Shown one piece after another: positions 1 to 8,400 of a stretch of 28,028 bases of DNA. The notes beneath the pieces are model-generated. The model worked only from the letters and a program-made list of their open reading frames with translations. It ran no database searches and had not been told where the DNA came from. Source of the DNA: Acholeplasmataceae bacterium (GTDB lineage: Bacteria; Bacillota_I; Bacilli_A; Acholeplasmatales; Acholeplasmataceae); the NCBI GenBank assembly GCA_023230825.1, contig JALNWO010000009.1, positions 1-28,028 on the forward strand, given 5' to 3'. Position 1 is the stretch's first letter, and every line of letters starts with the position of its first letter. A program made the translations under genes and the position numbers.

Positions 1-183
1 ATACCCCTCAAAGGGATGCTGAATAAAACCTACCCCATACTCACGACAAATATTTTCGGTTTGATCTGTAGAAAACGAATCAACCACAAGAATTTCATCA
101 GCTAGATCCTGTACTGAATCTAAGCAGCGTCTCAGATGCTTTTCTTCATTTAAAGTGATGATCACCACACTAAGCTTTTTCAT
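1..183 (-). CDS. Family-2 glycosyltransferase, N-terminal part (runs off the left edge)
   Basis: Only the first 61 codons lie in the window. The ATG reads leftward from 183. The start reads MKKLSVVIITLNEEKHLRRC, followed by a segment containing DEILVVDSFSTDQT. This is the standard beginning of a GT-A fold family-2 glycosyltransferase: the first beta strand with the TLNEE nucleotide-binding turn, then the VVDSFSTD strand that precedes the metal-binding region. Bacteroidota members of this type often add sugars or heptose to lipopolysaccharide core or to exopolysaccharide on the cytoplasmic side of the inner membrane. The acceptor and donor cannot be read from this fragment. It is transcribed away from the operon that starts at 722, so it is probably unrelated to it. 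Confidence 0.85.
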   Translation of the reverse strand, partial: MKKLSVVIITLNEEKHLRRCLDSVQDLADEILVVDSFSTDQTENICREYGVGFIQHPFEGY

Positions 184-274
184 CAGATAGGATTCATTTA
201 AACCACAAAAATATGAAAGTTACAGCAAGAGAAAAATGAGACAAGAGAAAAAAGCAATGTAGCACCTGTAAGAC

Positions 275-609
275 TCATACTAAATTAGTCCAAATGAGTT
301 GATTAAAATATACATGAACATCTTTACAAACAGAGTCCAATTTACTAACTCCATATTGTCGCTCAGAACCTTTCGCAAATCCTGTAGTTTTGTATACTAA
401 TGTTTGATGCACATGAAATCCTGCTGTTACTGCTACATATTTTTGGAAAATCTATATTAAAAAAAGAGGTACGAATGGTAACGTTAAGTCCTTTAATATG
501 TTGTACTAAAAAAATCTTTATCTGGTGTTATCGTAAAATACTCCAAATGCGCCCAGAAAGACAACTCAATTTTTAAAGTAGGAACATTCTCGAATTCAGA
601 ACGATGAAT
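275..609 (-). pseudogene. Possible decayed gene remnant, family unknown
   Basis: On the minus strand, three protein-like stretches follow one another in different frames with stops between them. The first (about 609 to 496) contains ENVPTLKIELSFWAHLEYF and ends at a stop at 495-493. A second frame continues with LVQHIKGLNVTIRTSFFNID. A third (451 to 278) contains HQTLVYKTTGFAKGSERQYG and ends at 277-275, with an in-frame stop at 454-452. No start codon is visible, and the pieces read like one protein broken by frameshifts. I do not recognise the family. The alternative is chance open frames in AT-rich non-coding DNA. Confidence 0.35.
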
Positions 610-646
610 TTATTATTTTTGTAAATTTCCTTAAAAACGGGAAAAC

Positions 647-676
647 TTGGGAAAACTAATACTTTTGTTATCTTTA
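647..676 (+). promoter_or_regulatory. Candidate Bacteroidota-type promoter for the 11-gene operon
   Basis: TTG at 647-649 is followed after 19 bp by TATCTTTA at 669-676. This resembles the Bacteroidota sigma-ABfr consensus (TTG near -33, TAnnTTTG near -7) with one mismatch in the final G. It lies about 45 bp before the ATG at 722 and points into the ABC importer genes. It is assigned by pattern only. Confidence 0.45.
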
Positions 677-721
677 CCCCATAGAATTATGTGAGTTGAA
701 TTTATATAAAACATAATTAAT

Positions 722-2059
722 ATGAAAAATCTATTTTACACACTGCTTGCTATTTTATTGGTATCTCTGCTACTTAGCTCATGTAAAAACAACGAATCTA
801 AGCTAACCATACTTGGAGAGAATTCATCCAATATTCATTCTATGCAGGCATTGCAACTTGATTATGAGGAAAAATCTGGAATTAAGTTAGATTTCAAATC
901 TCATTCTTTAGAAGATGCTTTCAATAAATCTAATGAGGATTTTGCCAACAGAACTGGACTTTATGATTTGATCCTTCAATATAATTTTTCATTATCTTCG
1001 TTTGTTCGAAACGATTATGTATATAAGTTATCCGAATTAAAAACAGAGACCATTAATAATAATTTTGAATTTGAAAATGATATTTTCCCTAATGTCTGGA
1101 AAGAGGTGGGATATTATTATAAAAATCCTAAACAGCCGAATGATAAGGAGATAGAACCTATTTCATACCCATTTGCTGCCAACACGATATTATTGGTATA
1201 CAATCAAGATTTATTTAATGATGCAGAGCAAAAAAAGAATTTCAAGGAAAAATATGGGAAAGAACTAACTGTGCCAAATGATTTGAAGTCTTTTAGGGAA
1301 GTTGCAGAGTTCTTTACTCAACCTGACAAAGATTTGAAAGGAGTTGTTCTACAAGGTGCAATTGGTGGTTGGCTCTATTTTGAGTGGTGCAGCTTTTTAC
1401 AAGGATTTGGTGGAAAGGTGTTAGATAAAAATCAAGGGTGGCAGGGAAATGAAAATACGCCTGTTTTGATTACCAATGAACAAGCGATAGCTGCAACAGA
1501 GTATTATAAATCCCTGAAACCCTTCAACGCTGGTAATTTTGTAACTACTGATGCTGTAGAACAGCAAGTTATCTTAAAACAAGGAAATGTAGCGATGGGA
1601 TTAATATGGAGCGACTATGCATTGGGGTTAATAGATAAAGGGAATGGAGAGATAGATACTCGTTTTGCATTTGCTCCCACGCCAGGAGATAAAAGCATGA
1701 TTGCCGGCGGGGCATATTATATCAATAAACAATCGAAAATGAAGGAAGAGGCTTTTGACTATATGGTTTATCTGTTGCAGAAAGAGAATCAAGTCAAAAT
1801 GATTCAACATGGACTTTGTGCGCCTACAATATCGGCTTATAATGCTCCCGAAGCGCAAAAAATCCCTTATGTACCTGCATTAAAGACTTCTCTTTTGAGA
1901 GCCGAATACATGCTGGAAGCAGGACCTGATGCCGATTTGATCAATAATGTTATTACTACTTACATCCAAAAGATTTGGAATAGTGAAATAGATGTAAAAA
2001 TAGGGTTGAATACAGCTAAGATGGAAATTGAAAAAGAAAGAACAATATTATTCCAATAA
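722..2059 (+). CDS. ABC transporter extracellular solute-binding lipoprotein (family 1 type)
   Basis: The 445-residue protein begins with a lysine-containing n-region, a hydrophobic stretch (about residues 4-18) and the lipobox LSSC, with Cys21 as the predicted lipidated residue. It should be tethered to a membrane in the periplasm. The mature part looks like a large periplasmic binding protein of the sugar/oligosaccharide cluster: LTILGENSS opens the first lobe, a Trp/Phe-rich middle (GGWLYFEWCSFLQGFGG) follows, then a GNVAMGLIWSDYA segment typical of the second lobe. Permease and ATPase genes follow immediately (3 bp to the permease), so this is the ligand-capture subunit of one importer. 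The ligand is unknown. The family covers sugars, polyamines, thiamine and iron, and the fused permease fits the last three at least as well as sugars. Confidence 0.85.
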   Translation: MKNLFYTLLAILLVSLLLSSCKNNESKLTILGENSSNIHSMQALQLDYEEKSGIKLDFKSHSLEDAFNKSNEDFANRTGLYDLILQYNFSLSSFVRNDYVYKLSELKTETINNNFEFENDIFPNVWKEVGYYYKNPKQPNDKEIEPISYPFAANTILLVYNQDLFNDAEQKKNFKEKYGKELTVPNDLKSFREVAEFFTQPDKDLKGVVLQGAIGGWLYFEWCSFLQGFGGKVLDKNQGWQGNENTPVLITNEQAIAATEYYKSLKPFNAGNFVTTDAVEQQVILKQGNVAMGLIWSDYALGLIDKGNGEIDTRFAFAPTPGDKSMIAGGAYYINKQSKMKEEAFDYMVYLLQKENQVKMIQHGLCAPTISAYNAPEAQKIPYVPALKTSLLRAEYMLEAGPDADLINNVITTYIQKIWNSEIDVKIGLNTAKMEIEKERTILFQ

Positions 2060-2062
2060 ATT

Positions 2063-3673
2063 ATGTTAAAATCCCTTAATATATGGAAAGTATGTACCAT
2101 AGGGTTGTTGTTGGTGGCTCTGTTGGTGCTTTATCCTTTCTTATCTGGCATTCGTTTTTTGGGAGTAAGTGAATTGTTGAATAATATTTCCTTTAAATCC
2201 ACTTTGCAAACTACTTTGCTGAATGCCACAATATCGGCAATTATATTAGTCGTGTTTGGGTTTTGGGGGGCTTTAGCTTTGCTGAAAATTCCTATGTTTT
2301 CAATTACTGGTAAAAATCTTGGTGTGCTAATTATTCCTATTACGCTTGGAAATATTTCTATTGCATTTATCTGTAAATTACTTTTAGGAGAAACTTCTTT
2401 TTTCGCAACAATAGCACAGGGTGGACCAGTTGGGAAACTCAGTTTTTTATTATTGCTTGAACTGTATCAATACGGATTCTTGTTTGTATATCTTTTTTGG
2501 ATGCAATTACAAAATATTAATTATGATAAACTCAATTTCGCAACAGCTACACGTTTTTCCTTTTTTCAGAAACTAAAAGACATATATATTCCACATACAA
2601 GAAACCTATGGCTTTTACTTGCTTCAATGGCTTTTGTGTTCACTTTGTATGAAGAGTCTAAGATAGCTTATTTGTTTAAGGTTTCGCAGGGAACAAATTC
2701 AGAATTGATTACCAACTGGCTTACGCGCACCTATCAAACAAACCTTCTGGTTAGTCCTGATTTTGCCCGCAACCTTATTTTTAATGCTTCTGCAACAGTA
2801 TTTGTTGTGGCTATTTTAGGATTGATACTACTCTTTTTAATATTGTATTATTTTATTAAAAAATTAACAAGGCTTAAATTTTATCCAAGATTTTTAAGAA
2901 CAAGCAATAACTACATATTTTCAAAGAGGATTAGCTATTTTTTTGGCTTGGTATTTAGTTTGACTGCCATTACCCCAATAGTTTTTTCATTTACTAAAAT
3001 TAATATAAGTTTCAATATTTCTCATTTAGGATTTCCCTTGTTGATGACATTTATAGCAACAGTGGTATCTGCTTTAATGGCCATCTTATTAGGAATAACG
3101 GCACGTTTAGGTTGGAAACAAATGCTCAGCTCTTTTAGTCAGCAGTCATTGTTGTTTTTTATACTTTTGTTTGTTTTATTACTGGTTCCTCCTCTTGTTC
3201 TGCTCATTACTGGATACAAGTGGATGAGTTTGATAGGATATTCATCATTTACGTTAATTTATGTTATATGGATTGTAGGGCATGTGTTGTTAACTTTACC
3301 TGTTTTGGGAAGCTTTGTACTTTTTAACCATTTTAGAGTTGGCAATAATGAGTTAGATTATTTGCAGGTATATAAATTAGGTAAGAGAGAGACTATTCGT
3401 TATAGTTTTTTGAAACGCTTTAAGGCTGAATATCTGTTACTCTTTGTAATCTGTTATTCTTTTGTATGGAATGAAGCCGTTCTCAACAATCTATTCTCTG
3501 ATTTTATTCCTTCCTTTGTTTCAGGAATGAAAATGTTGATTACAGGTAGAGGAGTAGATTATGATAAAGCGTTTGGTTATTTGTTGACATCTTTTGCAGT
3601 AGCATCGTTATCGGCAGGGATATGGCGGTTTATAATTGAAAGGGCACATAAACAAGAAAGAAAAGAACTATGA
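2063..3673 (+). CDS. ABC importer fused double permease
   Basis: The 536-residue protein is very hydrophobic, with roughly 11-12 predicted membrane spans in two repeated halves. Each half has an EAA-like cytoplasmic loop that would contact the ATPase: about residues 158-178 (around ATATRFSFFQKLKDIYIP) and 431-452 (around LQVYKLGKRETIRYSF). The linker between halves is the basic segment near 266-290. Two permease domains in one chain are characteristic of ThiP/FbpB/AfuB-type importers, whereas sugar importers usually have separate permeases. The gene starts 3 bp after the lipoprotein gene. Its stop overlaps the ATPase start by 4 bp (ATGA at 3670-3673), which suggests translational coupling and a 1:2 permease:ATPase complex. 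Confidence 0.85.
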   Translation: MLKSLNIWKVCTIGLLLVALLVLYPFLSGIRFLGVSELLNNISFKSTLQTTLLNATISAIILVVFGFWGALALLKIPMFSITGKNLGVLIIPITLGNISIAFICKLLLGETSFFATIAQGGPVGKLSFLLLLELYQYGFLFVYLFWMQLQNINYDKLNFATATRFSFFQKLKDIYIPHTRNLWLLLASMAFVFTLYEESKIAYLFKVSQGTNSELITNWLTRTYQTNLLVSPDFARNLIFNASATVFVVAILGLILLFLILYYFIKKLTRLKFYPRFLRTSNNYIFSKRISYFFGLVFSLTAITPIVFSFTKINISFNISHLGFPLLMTFIATVVSALMAILLGITARLGWKQMLSSFSQQSLLFFILLFVLLLVPPLVLLITGYKWMSLIGYSSFTLIYVIWIVGHVLLTLPVLGSFVLFNHFRVGNNELDYLQVYKLGKRETIRYSFLKRFKAEYLLLFVICYSFVWNEAVLNNLFSDFIPSFVSGMKMLITGRGVDYDKAFGYLLTSFAVASLSAGIWRFIIERAHKQERKEL

Positions 3674-4701
3674 AATCCATTCATATAAAAAATATTGACT
3701 TTGCTTATAAAAAGGGTAATTCTGTTTTTCAAGACTTTAACTTGCATTTATCGCAGCAAGAATCTGAAGGAAAAATAATAGCTTTAATGGGTGCAAGCGG
3801 TTCCGGTAAAAGTACTTTATTGAAGTTGTTGTTAGGGATTGAACAACCTGTTTCAGGGTCTATTGAGATGTTACCTGTAAATCCTGTATTTTCATATGTA
3901 CCACAAGAAGCAGTATTGTTTGAACATCTTAGCACAAAAGATAATGCACGTTATTTCCAATTTGCTGGAGGATTCAAAAAAAGGTTTAATAAAGGCTTGT
4001 ATACAGAATTAATTGAAAGCTTGGGTTTAGAAGACGTGATAAACTCAAAAAAAACCGTCCTGGAATTGAGTGGAGGACAAAAACAGCTTCTTAGTTTATT
4101 GCGTGCCTTAAGCATAGAACCAGATTTTTTGCTATTGGATGAGCCGTGCAATGGATTGGATGCTGAAGTTAAAAGAGCATTCCTAAATAAATTAAGAGAA
4201 ATAACTCAACGTTATGGGTTATTTGTATTGTATATTACGCATCATAAACTTGAAGCACAACTTATTGCTGATGATGTGTTGTACTTGGTACAAGATAAAA
4301 AAACAGGAACGGTGCATAATTCAGCATTAGCATCTGTACAGATTTTTATTGACAAACCTCCTGTAATGCATGCAGCACAAGTGTTTAGATTCCCTGACAT
4401 AAAATTGTTGCCAATGAGTATTAATGAATCTGGAAAAATAATAATTGCAAAAAATGAAAATGACATTGCGCAATATTGGTTGGTGGATGATAAAGATATT
4501 TCAATCGACAGGAATGATGGATTCCCATTCAAGGTGATTAGTAAATCTCCAATGTATGTGGTAATAAGACATGAAGCATCTGCAACAGAATGGATGCTAC
4601 CCAATAGTCTTTTGAAAGCAAATGAAGCTGGCGAAAATATTTTTATAAAGATAAATAATAAATCTGCTGTATATTCTAAATATGGTATATTACTAAATTA
4701 A
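3670..4701 (+). CDS. ABC importer ATPase subunit with C-terminal regulatory domain
   Basis: The 343-residue protein carries all the nucleotide-binding motifs of an ABC ATPase: Walker A GASGSGKST (residues 41-49), Q-loop YVPQE with Gln79, signature LSGGQ (133-137), Walker B FLLLDEP with Asp157 and Glu158, and switch His191 in YITHH. Residues from about 215 to the end are beta-rich and not part of the ATPase fold. They resemble in position and length the TOBE/OB-like regulatory domain of importer ATPases for polyamines, molybdate, iron or thiamine. It should power the permease encoded just upstream. The intact catalytic residues indicate an active enzyme. Confidence 0.9.
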   Translation: MKSIHIKNIDFAYKKGNSVFQDFNLHLSQQESEGKIIALMGASGSGKSTLLKLLLGIEQPVSGSIEMLPVNPVFSYVPQEAVLFEHLSTKDNARYFQFAGGFKKRFNKGLYTELIESLGLEDVINSKKTVLELSGGQKQLLSLLRALSIEPDFLLLDEPCNGLDAEVKRAFLNKLREITQRYGLFVLYITHHKLEAQLIADDVLYLVQDKKTGTVHNSALASVQIFIDKPPVMHAAQVFRFPDIKLLPMSINESGKIIIAKNENDIAQYWLVDDKDISIDRNDGFPFKVISKSPMYVVIRHEASATEWMLPNSLLKANEAGENIFIKINNKSAVYSKYGILLN

Positions 4702-4711
4702 TATTTGACAA

Positions 4712-5455
4712 ATGAAGAATTATTTAATTACAGGAGCTACATCTGCAATAGGAAAAACCTTGGCTTTCTCCATTAAACAGAGATTTAGTTCAGACTGTAA
4801 ATTATTTCTTATTTCAAGATCTCATAACAATGACTTACAGAATTTTGTGGATTCAAATGTGATTTATCGATCAGGAATAGATTTATTGGACATAAAGACT
4901 GATGATGCCATTATATCTGAGATAAATACGTTTTTTGAAGGACCATTTAATTTGATTCATAGTGCAGGTGATTTTTGGATACATTTACCATTCCTAAATG
5001 TAAACACAAATAAAGCAAGGGGAATGATGGACAGTCACTATGGGACTTTGTATAACGTACTACAACATATACTACCTCTGATGATTTCAAAAGGTGGTGG
5101 AAAAGTTTTAACGTTTAGTTGCAATGCTACAGACTATCACTTTCCTAATATGCTCCCTTTTACGGCTGCTAAAGCGGCTGTTGATGCCACGATAAAGTGT
5201 GTAGCTCACGAATATGCTGATAAAAATATTGTGGCAAACTCTATTGCTCTTTCTTCTTTGAAAACACCTCAAAACAAGGAGTCAAAACCTTATGGAGATT
5301 TTGAAAACTATCTAGATCTTAACGAACTGTCTGATACCGTAATAGAAATAGCAGAACTAAGTAATAATTTAGCAAATGGCAATGTGATTAATTGTTATAA
5401 ATACAGCGACTCTTATTATAACGAAGGTTATTTCCAGAGAATAAAACAAAAGTAA
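4712..5455 (+). CDS. SDR-family protein with Phe in place of the catalytic Tyr
   Basis: The 247-residue protein has the Rossmann start MKNYLITGATSAIGK, with the TGxxxxIG dinucleotide-binding pattern (residues 7-14), and the central HSAG (83-86) that stands for the usual NNAG. In the active-site region, Ser136 lies in VLTFSCN and Lys154 in FTAAKAA. The position that is Tyr in the YxxxK motif is Phe150. A canonical dehydrogenase would therefore lack its main acid/base. It may bind NAD(P)(H) without standard redox catalysis, or use another residue. It sits 10 bp after the ABC ATPase gene and 7 bp before the kinase gene, so it is part of the same transcript. The substrate is unknown. Confidence 0.8.
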   Translation: MKNYLITGATSAIGKTLAFSIKQRFSSDCKLFLISRSHNNDLQNFVDSNVIYRSGIDLLDIKTDDAIISEINTFFEGPFNLIHSAGDFWIHLPFLNVNTNKARGMMDSHYGTLYNVLQHILPLMISKGGGKVLTFSCNATDYHFPNMLPFTAAKAAVDATIKCVAHEYADKNIVANSIALSSLKTPQNKESKPYGDFENYLDLNELSDTVIEIAELSNNLANGNVINCYKYSDSYYNEGYFQRIKQK

Positions 5456-5496
5456 TATTCTAATGGAGAGCAAAACAAAATATAATATTCTAATAG
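5443..5496 (+). repeat. Imperfect direct repeat spanning the SDR stop and the kinase start
   Basis: AAAACAAAAGTAATATTCTAATGG (5443-5466) recurs with small changes at 5472-5496, a period of about 29-30 bp. The first copy holds the SDR stop codon and the kinase ATG. The second lies inside the kinase coding sequence, encoding part of KTKYNILIV. It looks like a small tandem duplication at the gene junction and could have created the present start context. Confidence 0.5.
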
Positions 5497-8400
5497 TTGA
5501 CGACAACCCTTTGCCAACCAAAGAGTGTTGTAGGGTGTTAATTGAGAAGTTCTGCGAGTTCTATGAAATTTCTGATTTTGATAAAAAGAATAAAATAGAT
5601 GAGTTAGACCAATTATATGAAGGTGATTACACTGATCCAAATTTTAAGTTTATTGAGGGTAATGATCCCCGCCGTAAAGATCCCAAAACTTTTGATTTTG
5701 GAAGTAAGATCACATTAACCATATATAATTACGACCCCAAAAAACAAATACAGAAAAATCAAGAAGCTATACTAAAAATTATAAATGATAAGCAAATAAA
5801 TATTTTCTGGACTGATAAAGGCTATTTAGATTTCGAAATCGATAATGGTAAAGTGTATGATTTACCAGATGATTTAAACTCCAATAAATCAGATGCAATT
5901 AAATTATATCATAATGAAAGCATCATTAGTGTATTAAAAACCAATAAAATTAGGCAAATTGCCATATATTTTTTCAATCCAGCCATAATGCACAGGAAAA
6001 CTGACGAATTGAAAAAGTTTATTTGTGACAGATTGAATAATAGCTTATCAGTAGACAATGTATATGTATTGGAAACATCTCCAATTTTAAATCTGTATAA
6101 TAGAGACGATTGGCTATCGTCTGGAAAAGAGGAAGATTGTTTTTTAGGAACGCTAAATGCTTATAAGTGTTACGGGACATTGTTAGGTAGTGTACTGTTT
6201 GACCTTTTTACACAACTTCCGGAACATAAAAAACAAGACCACCATAATTTTTTTGATTCTAATAGCAGAGATTTCCTTAGGCACTTTAAAACTATAAACA
6301 ATCTATTATTTCCTACTGAGTTTAAGATTGGGTTAGTTTCGTTTTATGGTAAAATGTTTGGTATTGAGAGGTTTATTATTGATGCTCCATATAAAGAGTA
6401 TTACGAGATATATGACAAACAGCTTGAGACAGGAGATCCTCCAATAGGATCATTAATACAAATTGATGAAAATGTAGAGTTGAATGATAGTGAAAGATGG
6501 TTTTATATAAAGTATAAAAAAACGAATTGCAAAAAATTTATTTATAAATATGAGTTATCTGATAAATTAGAAACAAAAAAGAATTTAATAGGCGATTATC
6601 TCCCATTACTTCACACAGCAATTTTTTATGAGCCTGATTTTTATCCTGAAGGTGTATTTAAAACTCCAGATGTTTTTCTTTGTAATAATATGAGTTGTGA
6701 ATACAGTATCGAAATTTTATATTTACTTAAGAAGGTAAATTATGGTGGTTTCGATGGGGTTACTCACCTTGCTGTATGGAGAAGATGCGATGGCATTTCA
6801 CCCGCACTCAGTGAAAGAAAAACTATTAAAGATACAATTGAAAGTATTTGGGAAAAGCATTATCGACTAATAGAACCTGAATTAAAAGCAACTCTAGTAA
6901 GTGTTTTACAAGAAGAAACAAAAAAACAAGCTCTTTCTGTGGCTATCGCTGAAATTTTCGCGCGCAACTTTGCACATAATATAGGCAGTCATGTAGCTAT
7001 AAGGGCTACAGACAAAATGGTAAAGCAAAGGGTTTTAGAACTTTATAATATGGATGAAGGGTTTTTAAAACAAGATTGTTTTATTCACTGGCTCGATTAT
7101 ATGGGCGAAAAGTTTGATTTGTTTGAAGTTGCTCGCAATGAATTTGTAGCAGATACAAATCTTTCTCCTAAAAATCTTATGTTTTACCGACATGTATTAT
7201 TACCTTTTGTTGAGAATACGCTTATTATGGATAATATTGCCCATAGTGAAGGTATAAATTATAAGATAGATAAGTGTTACAATAAGTTAAAGATAAAAAC
7301 AATAATAAATGGTAATGAGGTCAAGGCCAAATACTCACAACTTTTAAAGCACAATGACTCAAATGGCATTTGCTATTCCGATAATTTTCCTTATTTGGTA
7401 AAAACCATTACAGGAGTATCCTTAGAAGATGCGTTCAAGCAAAGCAAATTAAAACAGGGAGAAGATCTTGAAATATGCTTAGGGAGTGAGCACACTATAT
7501 ACAGCATATTAGAAAACATGATTCGCAACAGTGCCAAGCATAATAAAGAAAGGCTGCAAGGCAAAGAGTTTTTGGAAATAACTGTAAACGTAAAAGACGA
7601 AGAAGATCCTGATTATTATACCATTCAGATATTTGATAATATTTCTGCAGTAACTGCAGATGCTCTACGAGAATTTCAGAAGAAAATAGACACTTCTTTG
7701 ATAAACGAAAAAGGAGAGATAGAAAAAGCGAATCTTGGTATTGCGGATATTAAAATAAATGCTCATCTGTTGAAAACCGAATCGGATATTACTGATGAAA
7801 GCCTAAAAAAAGCCATTACACTGATATACCGACTTGAATATGAGGCAAACAACCCGATAACGAAAACTGTGCAAAATCAAGAAACAGAGGGAAACGAAAA
7901 TATAAAAACAGGATTTTACGAACCATTAGAAGCAAAGGTTGTAAAAGAAACAAAATTTGAAACATATGATAATTCGAAAAGCTTAAACAAAGAGAAGCGA
8001 ATCTACAATTTTGGTTATGAGTTTAAGTTGAGTAAACCTAAAAAAGTAATATGGATTGGAAAAAAAGAGAATAGTGATGAATACAGAAAAAAAGGAGTGG
8101 TTTTTGTAGAAAACCACAAAGATTTTAAGCCCGAAAAACTAATACAACAGGTAGAACCACTTGCCAATTATCAGTTTGCCATTTTAGAGTTGGAAGCTGT
8201 AAAAGATTTAACAAACAACAGCCCTAACTACGATTGGGATGACTTTTTAATTAAACTACCGCATAGAGTTCTTCTTAACGCAACAGAAGATCAAATAAAT
8301 GGTTGTGCAGCAATTAAAGAATTGGTTGATGACGGCAGAATCCAATTAGTGGAGTTTACAAAAATACCCGATATAGATAATGACTGGGATTTTAAATTTT

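Larger units (their letters stand above)
184..721. other. 538-bp intergenic region, no intact gene
   Basis: This stretch separates the leftward glycosyltransferase from the rightward ABC importer operon. It holds the possible gene remnant on the minus strand (275-609) and a rightward promoter candidate just before the operon (647-676). I see no tRNA, no long inverted repeat and no insertion-sequence end. The short repeated GGGAAAAC motifs at about 640-656 may be part of the promoter region. Confidence 0.6.

Noticed and set aside
1628..1858. Open frame on the minus strand inside the solute-binding protein gene
   Set aside because: It lies fully within a well-supported plus-strand gene and its translation resembles no known family, so it is a shadow frame. 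The same applies to the other antisense frames in the window (for example 3729-3935, 4242-4604, 9387-9848, 23687-24160 and 24785-25102).
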